From positions 635,221 to 699,220 of the forward strand of contig VZTG01010070.1 in the NCBI GenBank assembly GCA_013397845.1: a stretch of 64,000 nt of DNA, read 5' to 3'. A model generated the notes under the pieces. That model did no database searches. It worked only from the letters and a program-made list of their open reading frames with translations, and was not told the origin of the DNA. Of the stretch, positions 11,401 through 22,000 are shown piece after piece (within the stretch, counting starts at the first letter, position 1; each line of letters opens with the position of its first letter). The DNA is from Melanocharis versteri. Lineage: Eukaryota; Chordata; Aves; Passeriformes; Melanocharitidae. Position numbers and translations under genes: made by a program.

Positions 11401-14400
11401 GGGGAGGGAAGGAAAAAGAAAAGTTCCCTGACTGCCCCATCTCCTAGTATATCCCCACAAGACAGTACTGAGTAAATACAGCCAGCAGAACTAGAGTCTT
11501 GCATACAAAACCAGGAGAAGAGAGCTGGTCCCATCAGATTCACCCTTACAAAGGCAATTACTGTTTCCAGCAAACTGAAGGATGACAGTCCAAAACGGCT
11601 TTAATGCCCTGTTCTACCTCACCTTTATTTTTCCAGTGAGCTTGTCTCTAACCACAGTAACCAAAGTATTAGGGCACATGGACTGTAAAATTTCAGTACT
11701 AAGTGCCACAAGCAGATGCACTTGGCTTAAAATATTAAGCTTCTCACCCTAAACCACCTTTCTGTGAAACAAAGCATAACATTATGATGCAGTTGAAACT
11801 ACAAAATATGTAGGTTAGGCATATAAAATGTAAAAGACAACATCATTTATGAAACGTTTTGACAAGTCACAAAATACAACTCTTTGTAGCTTGAGTGTTG
11901 TGACAAGTAAAATCATCCATAAGGTGATATTACTACTCTGCCAACTGCAGAAGACCTAAAAAGAAATCATATGAAGTGCTGAACTTGTCACCCCCAGACA
12001 GAACCAATTCAGGCAAAGATATCATCGTAATTTGAAGAAGTTAAAAATTCAACTTTAGGTTCCCATTTTTAACCTACAGCTGTCCTTGGATATCAGGAGA
12101 TGCAAAAGGACAAATAGGTCCTAAACCAGCAACATCTTGGGTTTCTACTTTAACACAAGAGTAACAGCAATAAGTAATATTCACATCTAAGTGTTTTTAA
12201 AGATGATCAATCCCTACTGCTTGAGTGCCTAGGCTGCTTTTCAGTATATTAAAGAGTGTAAATCTTGCTGCTGTTCTGAGTGAAATGATTTCTCCATGCT
12301 GCCACCAGAGCAAGATGCAGCTGACTGGGTAAGGGCAGAACTGTCCTGGATAAGTTCCTCCTGAGATTTGAGCAGGAGGCTGGATCCAAGCAAGCACATT
12401 TAGTAACAGAGCAGAGCCTGGCCTACCTTCTCCATTGCAGTCGGAGCACACGGACTGCATCTGCTGCACCATTCCCGGGGCCAGCTGCCGGATCATGATG
12501 CGCACGCCCCGGCCCCGGCAGGCGTTGCACTTCTGAACGGAGCCAGCCTTCCCTCCCTGCCTGCAGCACACAGCACCAGTTCCATGAAAAGGAAGTTCTT
12601 CCGAAAGGTACGACCACAAACCCCCTCCAGCACCAGGTTAACATGCCTACATGCCCAGCTGCACTGCCAATTACTGTTAGGTTCCCTGCTCTCCCACCCT
12701 TCCCCCACAAAAAGCCCTTGAATAGTTCCAGTTCCCTCAAAAGCATCATTCAAGTTCAACAATTTGCTGGTCTGAAAGCAGGCTCCAGTAAGTCAAATAC
12801 TGATAAAGATCTGACACAGGAGATCCTTCATTACACTTTCTGCCAACAAAGCAACCAGAGCACTCAAAAATACAAACAAACTTACCCATTACATGCACTA
12901 CAAAGGACATTCTTGCTAAGTTGTAGTTTAGTTGTCTTTCCATTATACAGATCTTCTAAAGAGACTCTACAAAATAAAGCATTTCTCCTGGGTTATCATT
13001 TAACAACTTACTTTCCCCATGTAATTAAAATACTTGCCTAGAGAAATGAAAAAAAGAAAAACAACCTATATATTCCTAACAAGACTAAATCTGCTATCAA
13101 AATAAGATTTTAAAGCACCATTTTGGCTTCCCCAGAGTTACTGAAAAAAATTTCCATACATATTAATATACACTTGTAAATCTGAACATCGTTTAAGAGA
13201 AAAGCTGTAATTTAATCAGAAGAAACCCGATGGGATTGGTTGTATTTCCCAATAGGAAACAAGCTTATCTAGAATTTTAGGTGTTATTATAAACTCATAA
13301 TTTATTATTATTTTTAATTCTACCAGGCAGGTGAGTAACAAACCTCTGTAAACAGTCCAGACAATAATATTGTCTATTGCATGAATACATAAGAACACAT
13401 ATAGAACACTTACTACTGTATTAGGCTTTCTACACAAGTGATTTTAGTGGGGAGGGGTTAGCACGTCCCCAAGGACACTTAACTTTCTAGTGTTTCTCCT
13501 AAAAGGATTTGTTAGTGGATAAAAATTTCAACTCAATGTATTGAGAACGGGTTGCCCGGCATCAGTATTTACAAATAACAACAAAATCAAAGCTCATTAA
13601 TAATATACCATGCAGTACTAGCGACTGAACTAAGCAAGCATGTGAAATTAAACAGATTTCCCTAAGCACAGTTTGCCAGCTACAGGAGAGATGTTGCTTA
13701 ACTGAAGTTCTTAAAAAGGACCTGCTCAGTGGGCAAAAAGCCAGCCATGACTGCAAGAAGAGATCTCCAAAACACAATTAGAAGTGATATTCAAGAATGG
13801 CTTTGAAAGAAAAAAAAAAAAACAAAATACAAACCAAAGCCACCACACCCACTTTTCCATTAATTACAAGGTTCAACCATAGTTCCAGCTGGCATTGCCC
13901 TATGAATTCAAGTCTTTCCAGAGCACCTCCACTTTCCCAAGAAGGCTTTTTCAGATTAGAACTACCAAACATAATGAAGGAGCAAAACAAAGAAAATAAA
14001 GCTAACAAAGTACATAATTCAAATAACCTGGTGAAGTATTTGGTAGTCTCTAGATTAATCAACCAAGGAAAGTAACTCCAGATGACTGGCCCCTGCTCTA
14101 CACACAACACGCAGCTCTGAAGAGTAGTGCAGACTGCAGAGGATCTCAGCTGAGAAGTGTATCAAGAATAGAAACCAGCAGAGTCAAGTACTGATCAGGA
14201 AAGCTTCAAAGTACAAGTTGCAGCACCAAGGTACTCACTTGAGTGGATGCATCATATCTTCTCCTCTTCTTCTACCGTTGCGACTTCTACTCTGGCCACC
14301 CATGAAATTGAACAATCCACCACCAAAGATATGGGAGAAAATATCGTCCATTCCACTGCTTCCACTCCCTTCTCGGAGCCCCTGCTCTCCATATCTATCA

Positions 14401-15497
14401 TACAGCTCACGTTTCTCGGGATTTGACAATACTTCATAGGCAAAGCTTATTTCTTTGAACTAGAAGAGGAACAGAGTCAAAACAATGTGTGATAATTTAG
14501 GACTTCAAGGCAGTGTGTTGCGAGTTTCTCCCCCTGCATGAACACCTATCAATTAAGAAGGTACACAATGAAACACTTTTCCACACTCGTTCTAACATAA
14601 CTTACTCTTAGCAAGACTTTGAAGTCAGACTTGGGCTTAGTTATGTTACATCTTACCATAAAATAAGACATTTTACTGCAAAACTTGGTTGGCTTTATTC
14701 GTTACTAGTGTAAGTCACATTTCTTACAAATAAAAAAAAAATTCAACTGAGGAAAACCCCCAAGTACACAACACTGCAGAAGCCAAAAGGCAGAATACCC
14801 AACAGTTACATACTAACAGCAAAGACTTCAAACTGTTGGCACTTAAAATACACTAACAATTAAGTAGCTTACTGAAATGTATATTAATGTATTTGGCTCT
14901 ATGGCAAATTAGTATCTTTTCACAGCCATCTCTGCTCACCTCTAAGCAGCCATCAGAACTTCAATTTTGTTAAAGATAATCAGCTGAGTCAACTTAATTG
15001 ACAATTTTTAAATTGCTTTAGCATAACAAATCTAATTCAACCTTCCCACATATGTAATTCGTTTTATGCTGCAGCAGTATTAAGAACCTCTACACATACA
15101 TTTTTCCACGTTGCAAAAATTTGAAAAACTGACAATCTTTTTCAAATTGCTATGTAGATGCCAATGCCAGCTGACATTATTTCAGCAAATGAGGGGCAGT
15201 TTTTTCCTCAGCATTACCTTCTCAACCAATTTGACTCAGCCAACTGCTGCATTTTGTCACAAGGTACACTGGCAGATTTTGAGACTGGGGAGAAGTTGAC
15301 CAGACAGTGCTCCTTCTCACAGTCAGTACTTTTTAACAACTTGAACAGCAAGCCCCCAACACCTGTATTCAGTTCCTCAGATGCTACTGTAATAGCAAAC
15401 TTAAGGCATTTAAGAAAAAAATATGAGTCTTTCTTACTTTGTCCCCTGCATTTGGATTCTTATCAGGATGGTACTCCTTGGCCAGTTTTCTGTATGC
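8481..15497 (-). CDS. DNAJA2: DnaJ homolog subfamily A member 2 (type I Hsp40), exons 2-9; exon 1 missing in assembly gap
   Basis: Exons in transcript order: 15438-15497, 14239-14459, 12886-12966, 12427-12560, 11029-11225, 9474-9618, 9170-9297 and 8481-8669 (TAA 8481-8483). All phases match, giving 384 residues; about 26 more from exon 1 would make about 410, against 412 in human. Visible parts are J-domain helices II-III with the HPD motif (AKEYHPDKNPNAGDK), the Gly/Phe-rich segment (SSGMDDIFSHIFGGGLF), four CxxCxGxG-type zinc repeats (CSACNGQG, CNACRGRG, CSDCNGEG, CKKCEGKK), the substrate-binding beta domains and a C-terminal CAHQ box expected to be farnesylated. Type I Hsp40s stimulate Hsc70 ATPase and deliver unfolded clients in the cytosol; this is family knowledge. 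One odd residue is Val in place of Gly in FQRDxNDLHM. The gene converges on CDCA9. Confidence 0.97.
12427..12966 (-). CDS. DNAJA2: DNAJA2 zinc-finger exons (12886-12966 and 12427-12560)
   Basis: The first exon reads VSLEDLYNGKTTKLQLSKNV and ends inside the first CxxCxGxG repeat. The second completes it and carries repeats two and three, with VRIMIRQLAPGMVQQMQSVC between them. Repeat three is itself split by the next intron. The 134-base exon is strongly GC-rich with mostly G or C third positions, while the flanking introns and other exons are AT-rich. Confidence 0.93.
15438..15497 (-). CDS. DNAJA2: DNAJA2 exon 2: J-domain HPD exon
   Basis: A 60-base exon in phase 0 at both ends encodes 20 residues starting AYRKLAKEYHPDK. 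HPD is the invariant tripeptide by which J-domains activate Hsp70. The acceptor is CTAG and the donor GTAAG on the minus strand. The J-domain's first helix (exon 1) is not present anywhere in the readable sequence. Confidence 0.95.
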
Positions 15498-17607
15498 CTA
15501 GTTGAAAGACGTAGAAAATTAGTTTAAATTTCCATTAATCAGTTCTTTTCTGAGAAACCCAAGTAGTGTCCCCAGGAAGAAAGAAAATCCTAATAAAGCA
15601 AAGTGAAAATACAGTGTTTCAAAGTCACTCATACACTGATATGACCTAAAAAAATTCTGACATCGCTACATGCATAAATTAACTACACTTGCATTTAAAC
15701 ACAGCTATGGCACACAATAGCTAGAACTAGTTTTCCTGCTTATCCTCATTAACTTCGAGGGAGAATCCCATTTGACTTTCATTAAAATGATTTACTCTTT
15801 AGAACCCACTCAAACTCTACACCACAACAGTAAATTTGAACCCATTTGTCTTTGCCCTCAACCACAGCAGTACAGGAACAACAAAATGGCTGCCTCAGCT
15901 TCCCATTCAACCCTACAACCACTCCTCACAACAATCATTTCCTTCTTCCCTACCTATCACTAATGGAAGAGCTCACCTCACTTTGAGCTGAGTATACGAG
16001 TTACATGTGCAGAAATGTACATAGCACTGCTTTTATTTAACTTCATTGTTGTAAATCCGTAGGAGGAGTAAAGACAGCCAAATCCCCAGAAGGGACTTTC
16101 CAGAATGCTTTTTTCTGACCAGCACTTTGACACTGGGGACCATCACTGGTTCTTCAGCAGCCCTTCATCTGTTCTGCTTACACTCGAGAGGATCAAAGCA
16201 AACAACACAGCAGGCAGAGACTTTTCCTACCACTGAAGTTAAGGACAGCAAAAACTTCAACCCTTCCTCTACTCCACCTCAACATCTCCCAGAAACAATC
16301 AGGGGACACATTGACAAATTACATTGTATACAGACTTTTATTTTTTAAATTACACGTATTAGAATAGCTACAGTGATGCAGCTGCAAAAAACTGAAGTAT
16401 CAATTCTTGGAGAGGATTTTTCAAACACTTTACTTCTGAAAAACTGAGCACCTAAACTAACTCTTTAGAGCTACAGTGTGAAGAGTTTTACACACAAAGG
16501 TTTACGGAAGTCACAACTTCATAACTTTTGAACAAGTAAATTTTCTTTTTTTATATCCATACAGTTATTCCGCATTACTGATTTTATCTTGAAACACTCC
16601 ATATTTCTGCATGCAATTGAGCCATGATAAAGAACTAATGAAATAAAAACAATGTTGATTTACAAGCCTAATGATCTAAAGCACAGTAAGTGTAAAAACC
16701 AAAAATACATCTTACTGGACAAATCAGGACACAAAGCAGAATCTTCCACAAACCTGTGTATTCTGTTATAATGGATTTTCCCCATATATTTTAGGTAGTA
16801 CAACCAAGAAAAAAAACGAAACACCACTAAATGGATATCCTAAGTAACATTATCTAATAATGAAAAAAGGAGGTTGCAATGGTGATCTTTAAAAAGAGAA
16901 AGCCCTCACGTCTTTGCTGATAACAGCATTCCAGGCCAGAGCAACTCTTACAACTACCCATGGCCCTAAAGGAAGCCACCACTATTTATTTCTTCAGAAC
17001 CAGATCCAGAATCAAGGTCTACACTGGCAACATATATAATTTCAGTAAAAGTTAATTTAGCCACTGTTAAAGCCTGTCCTCTCAGCCCCTTTTGACTAAG
17101 ACATCAAGCATTCATTTTCACTTTTTCTATGGTGTTATATAGGTTAAAACACCAGATTTTAAAGCATCCATGAAACCTCTCAATGACAATAAGATATACA
17201 TAAACTCCTTACTGTTGCAGACAGTTGGAAACCTTACATTCCATGATTAGTCTAATATGTGGTAATTAATATTGGGTCGTGCAGGCTATCCAAGCAGAAA
17301 ACTGCTCTGGTTTTAACTCTTACAGGACACAGACAGCTTTAAGCGAACTCTGTAAGAAAATAAAATATTCTGGTGGACAGTGCTGTATACAAAACACAAC
17401 CTTCTCACCACCTGCTTTCCATCTCCAGCACAATTTCAACACTGCAATTGCCTATCCTTGCACAAATTAGGCTGCCGCGTGCATGACGGGTAAGGCGCAG
17501 TTGTTGGTGCCAGCACCACCCACCCGCGGAAGCCTCTGCTAGTGAACCGTCTGGTTCATTCTCCTCCCTCACGTGTAAACGGTCATTAAAGCCTTCCACA
17601 AAAAAAA

Positions 17608-17995
17608 NNNNNNNNNNNNNNNNNNNNNNNNNNNNNNNNNNNNNNNNNNNNNNNNNNNNNNNNNNNNNNNNNNNNNNNNNNNNNNNNNNNNNNNNNNNNN
17701 NNNNNNNNNNNNNNNNNNNNNNNNNNNNNNNNNNNNNNNNNNNNNNNNNNNNNNNNNNNNNNNNNNNNNNNNNNNNNNNNNNNNNNNNNNNNNNNNNNNN
17801 NNNNNNNNNNNNNNNNNNNNNNNNNNNNNNNNNNNNNNNNNNNNNNNNNNNNNNNNNNNNNNNNNNNNNNNNNNNNNNNNNNNNNNNNNNNNNNNNNNNN
17901 NNNNNNNNNNNNNNNNNNNNNNNNNNNNNNNNNNNNNNNNNNNNNNNNNNNNNNNNNNNNNNNNNNNNNNNNNNNNNNNNNNNNNNNNNNNNNNN
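17608..17995. other. Assembly gap (388 N)
   Basis: A run of N from 17608 to 17995 lies immediately beside GC-rich sequence. It sits where DNAJA2 exon 1 is expected: upstream of exon 2 on the minus strand and next to the CpG island. Any translation through it is meaningless. Confidence 0.99.
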
Positions 17996-18130
17996 GAGGC
18001 GCGCGGCCCCGCCCCCGCGGCCCCCCTGACCCAGTTCCGGCGCGGCGCGGCAGGGGGCGCTGTGCGCGGGGGCTGTGAGGGCACGGGCGGGGCTCCGAGC
18101 GGGGAGCGGCGTCCTCAGCTGTGCCGCCTG
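17996..18130 (-). promoter_or_regulatory. DNAJA2: CpG-rich promoter / 5' region of DNAJA2
   Basis: Very GC-rich, CpG-dense sequence directly abutting the gap. It includes GC-box cores (CCCCGCCCC near 18005-18013 and GGGCGGGGC near 18086-18094). There is no obvious TATA box. This fits the housekeeping-type promoter expected for DNAJA2. The transcription start is not resolved and may lie in the gap. Confidence 0.65.
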
Positions 18131-18149
18131 TTGCTGCGCAGGGTCAGCG

Positions 18150-18960
18150 GGGTTAGAGGAGATCTCTGAGATCGTCCCGTCCAACCTATGACTGAACACT
18201 TCCATGTCAACCAGACCATGGTACTGAGTGCCCTGTCCAGAGTCCAGTCTTTTCTTAAACACCCCCAGGGACGGTGACTCCACCACCTCCCTGGGTAGCC
18301 CGTTCCAATATCTAACCACTCTTTCTGTGAAGAAATTCTTATCTTATGTCCAATCTGACCGTCCCCCAGTGCAGCTTAAGAGTGTTCTCTCATTCTGTCA
18401 CTTACTGCCTAGGAGAAGAGCCCAAGCCCTACCTGGCTGCACTCTGCTATCAGGGAGTTGTAGAGAGTGATAAGTTCACCCCTGAGCTTCCTTTTCTCCA
18501 GGCTAAGCTCCCCAGCTCCCTCAGCTGCTCCTCATCAGACCTGTACTCCAGATTCTTCCCCGGCTCCATTGCCCCTTCTCTGGACTCACTTCAGCACCTC
18601 AATGTCCTTCCAGAACTGAGGGGTGCAGACCTGGATGCAGAACTCGAGGCGTGCTCTCACCAGTGCCCAGTACACTGGGACAATCACTGCCCTGGTCCTG
18701 CTGGCAACCTTATTCCTGATACAGGCCAGGGGCCATTGGCATTCTTGGCCACCTGGGTACACTTGGCTCATGTTCAGCCTTTGTTGACCAGCACCTCCAG
18801 GTCCTTTTGCACCAGACACTTCCCAGCCACTCTGCCCCAGCCTGGAGTGCTGCAGAGTGTTATTGTGGCCAAAGGGGAGGACTGGCACTTGGTCTTGTTG
18901 AACCTGAAATGCCAACACTGTTGGTCTCAGCATGAAGTTTTGAACCTGAAATGCCACTGT
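18150..18960 (-). mobile_element. CR1-type LINE retrotransposon fragment (5'-truncated, degraded)
   Basis: Read on the minus strand, this fragment carries decayed CR1 ORF2 C-terminal protein: NTLQHSRLGQSGWEVS, then LNMSQVYPGGQECQWPLACI, RNKVASRTRAVIVPVYWALV and FWKDIEVLK, ending near its 3' side with RYWNGLPREVVESPSLGVFK. These are typical CR1 endonuclease/RT-protein tail motifs. The frame is broken into at least two pieces. The 3' end lies at left (GTCCAACC region near 18178) and lacks the usual ATTCTGTG-type terminal repeats, so it is eroded. Similarity to CR1 fades after about 18960, although an open frame continues to 19086. CR1 is the dominant LINE of birds and other sauropsids, which supports the organism call. 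The copy is presumed inactive. Confidence 0.9.
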
Positions 18961-19086
18961 CTGTGCAAACACGTCCCCTGAGCCTCCAGCTCTTGCCTCC
19001 CCAGTTGTGTCACTGAGGTGCATGGGGCACCTGCACACCAACCTGCTTCCTGCCCTCAGGCACCAGTGAGTGTTCTTCAGGGACAT

Positions 19087-22000
19087 ATTGCTAAGTAGTT
19101 ATAGATAGCACTGGTACCCATCTGCTCGGGTTTTGTGCTTTGCTCCAGCGCTGGGATCCGAAGCACCAGTTGCTGTGCAAGACCCACAGTGACTCACAAA
19201 GCGCACCAGCCCCAAAGCCCCAGCTGGACACCACTCTTTGCAGGCAAATAAAAAGCTGGGTTCAGTTTAATTAGATGTTTGTCTCTTAAAGCTGGGCTAG
19301 GAGAGCAGCTGCTGAGCCCTTCCTCAGCTGTAGCCTCTTGGTCATTACCCCCTCGTTAGGCAGGGACTGTGGGAAGGGTTTAAGAGCTGTGGCAGGTGTG
19401 TGGCTAAGCGTGAGGGCATGGGGTCTCTATAGGGGCAAACTCCACAAACTGCCTTCTTGGCTTCTCTCTGGCTAAGCCTGGGTTGTGCCTCAGAGAGGAT
19501 GCTTCACTGAGAAAGAGGTGAGCAAGGCTGAGGCCTGAGGAGAGGCTGCTGGGGAGAGATTACTGGCCTGACATGTGAGAGAGAGCAGAAAAGGCTCTTT
19601 CAAAAGATTGCTGGGCTTGTGGCATAGAAATTTGAATAGGTCCTTCGCCTAGGGGGAACAGATCTGAGTGCCTGAAGGCTTCTTCCCTCTTTGTCTGTAG
19701 GGGTACCCTTCATCTTGACATAGTTCCTTGACACAGCCTGTGGTTGCAGTGGCCGGACTGGGAAGTACAGTCTGCTGGTGGCTTCTCTGGTGCTTCTTGG
19801 ATGGGTGGTTTTGGGGCCCTAAATTCCATCCATGTGTTTATTTGGCCTGTAATGATCTGGTTCAGTAGAAGATGGTAATACCTGCCTCTGGTGTTGCAGG
19901 CGTGGCAGCAGTCAAGAGCTTCAAAAGAAAATGGAGACTAGTTTTGGAGGGAGAAAAAGACTGGCAGGGCAGGGAATGGCTGCTGGAAAGACAGTCCTAC
20001 AGACTGTAATTATTAGTCTGGTTCAGAGATGCACAGAAAGAAAGAAAAGCCCTTGTAAGGAGAGGTATTTCTCTCTGGTGTTTTTGGAGGCTGCCTGTAC
20101 AGCCTTTGGGAATTTCATGGTCTAACTTACGAAGCTAAACCTAGTAAGGCTTTATGATTTGGTTTACCTGTGTATTACTTAGCTTCGTCTTTTATTTTGG
20201 TAAGGATAAATTAATCTACTCTAAGAACTGTCTGCCATACATACCTGGCTTGACTATTTTAGATTGTACTTACAGACTGATATGTTTCTAGAGAAGATTA
20301 TTTTGTCATACAGGTTTTTCTTTTTTGTGGGCAGTCAGGTAGGAAGAAAAGTTAGGAGTGTGTGGAGGAGTGCTTCTTTGCCCTACAGGTCAGATTTGCA
20401 TTTTTAGGTGTTAAGCAGAATCAGCAGGACTGATATAAGCAGTATTTAACATATAGGGAATGTTTAGCATATCATAGCATTTGTATGTTTTCTTTGCTTT
20501 GAAAAAAAATAAATCTAAAGCTCTAAGAAGGTGAGTTTGCTCAAACCAGTGGGGTGCTATTCTTATCTATGCCTATAGGGAGGAAGTTTATGAAAAGTGT
20601 GATTCAGCCCGGCCTTACCTGTCCTGGGAGCTGAGTGGCTGCTGAAGCCTCTTGGCATCTTGAGGCTGTGTTGGCAGCCAGCCCGTGAGCCACGACTGAT
20701 GGACTGTGGGGGCGGGAGGTGAGCTCGGGGTATCAGCTGCAGCACGAGCCAAGGAGGCAGTTTAGAAAGCAGTGTTTGCTACTTTCTTCTTCCCTGCCAA
20801 ACAGCCGTGTTACTACAGGCCTGGTTTATATCTTGCACAATCAAACTAGGTAATAAGTAATAAGAAAACTCCTCTGGGATGAAACTTTACATTTTATTTT
20901 TAAGTGGAGCTAAAGAATCGTAAGATGGGATGATTCAAATGCAGATGAAGAGCAAGGTGATGTTTCTTCTTCTGGCACACTGCTTTTACCATAGACTTGT
21001 GAGCTGTACTGACGGAACACATTAGAGACACAGCTGGCCATATCTCACATTTAAATTGCTTCCAAAATATCTTCAAATTGAGACTTTCCTTGGAGTCCAA
21101 AAATGTGCCCTCCCCCGCTTCTTTTGGTGTCACTTGCACATTCTTTGTATGTCTTTTTCACTTTTTAAAATTATTTTATTCTTCTTTCAGATAAGAGCTT
21201 TTCATTTAGTTCTAATGTTATTATTCTCACACAATATGATAAAAAGCAGTTGCTATATGAAGGTTTGTTTGTTTCTAAATAGACTGCACAATTCTCAGCT
21301 CTTTGTTTTAGCCTTACATGGGCACCAGATGGGACTATTCCAATTCAGTTATTGTTTCAGACCTGTTTTTTCATTCTTTATCTAAAACAAATCTAGTTAT
21401 TTTTTAAAATGAAGCATTTTACAATGCTTTCTTTGAAATCAAATTAATATTATTATGTTTATCACTGGAAAATTGGTAAGATATCAATTTCATGTTACTA
21501 CAAATAAAATAACCCCTCTTCAGGCTTATTTATGAAATTATTTTATGTGTTCAACATGGTCTTAACGTGAAAGTATGACCAGGCATCACTAACTCCTGCT
21601 TTAATACTAAACAATCAAATTTAAATTAAAAAAAAAGCTGCTCTGTTTAAATACTGCTAAAGAATGCAGTTACACTGCCAAAAAAAATTTGCAGAGCCTG
21701 TATGGCCATTGCTTTGAAATGTTTTTGGTATCAGCTTTCATCAGATAAGGCAGTTAGTGTATCATGCACACCATCTGATTTCTAGAACTTTTCAGCAACA
21801 GAAAGCAAGCCCGTAAAGAACAAAGAAAGGACATGAAATTTGTAGAGAATTTTAGGACCCTGAAGAGCCTGTTAGGAAGTGGGCAGCTCTAAAGGGCACA
21901 ACAACCAGCTGTAGCCAGCCAGTTGTTCCCTCACTGATCAGGAAGAGCAGCCTGCCTGCCTCTCCCTGAGCTCTCCTGACCGGGGGAGCAGGCTGGAGTT

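Noticed and set aside
17405..18319. Long minus-strand open frame across the N gap
   Set aside because: Most of it is translated N. Its right end is CR1 ORF2 tail and its left end is intron sequence, so it is not a gene.
18346..18981. 211-codon plus-strand open frame
   Set aside because: It is the antisense of the CR1 element, a common artefact of CR1 fragments; no matching protein family.
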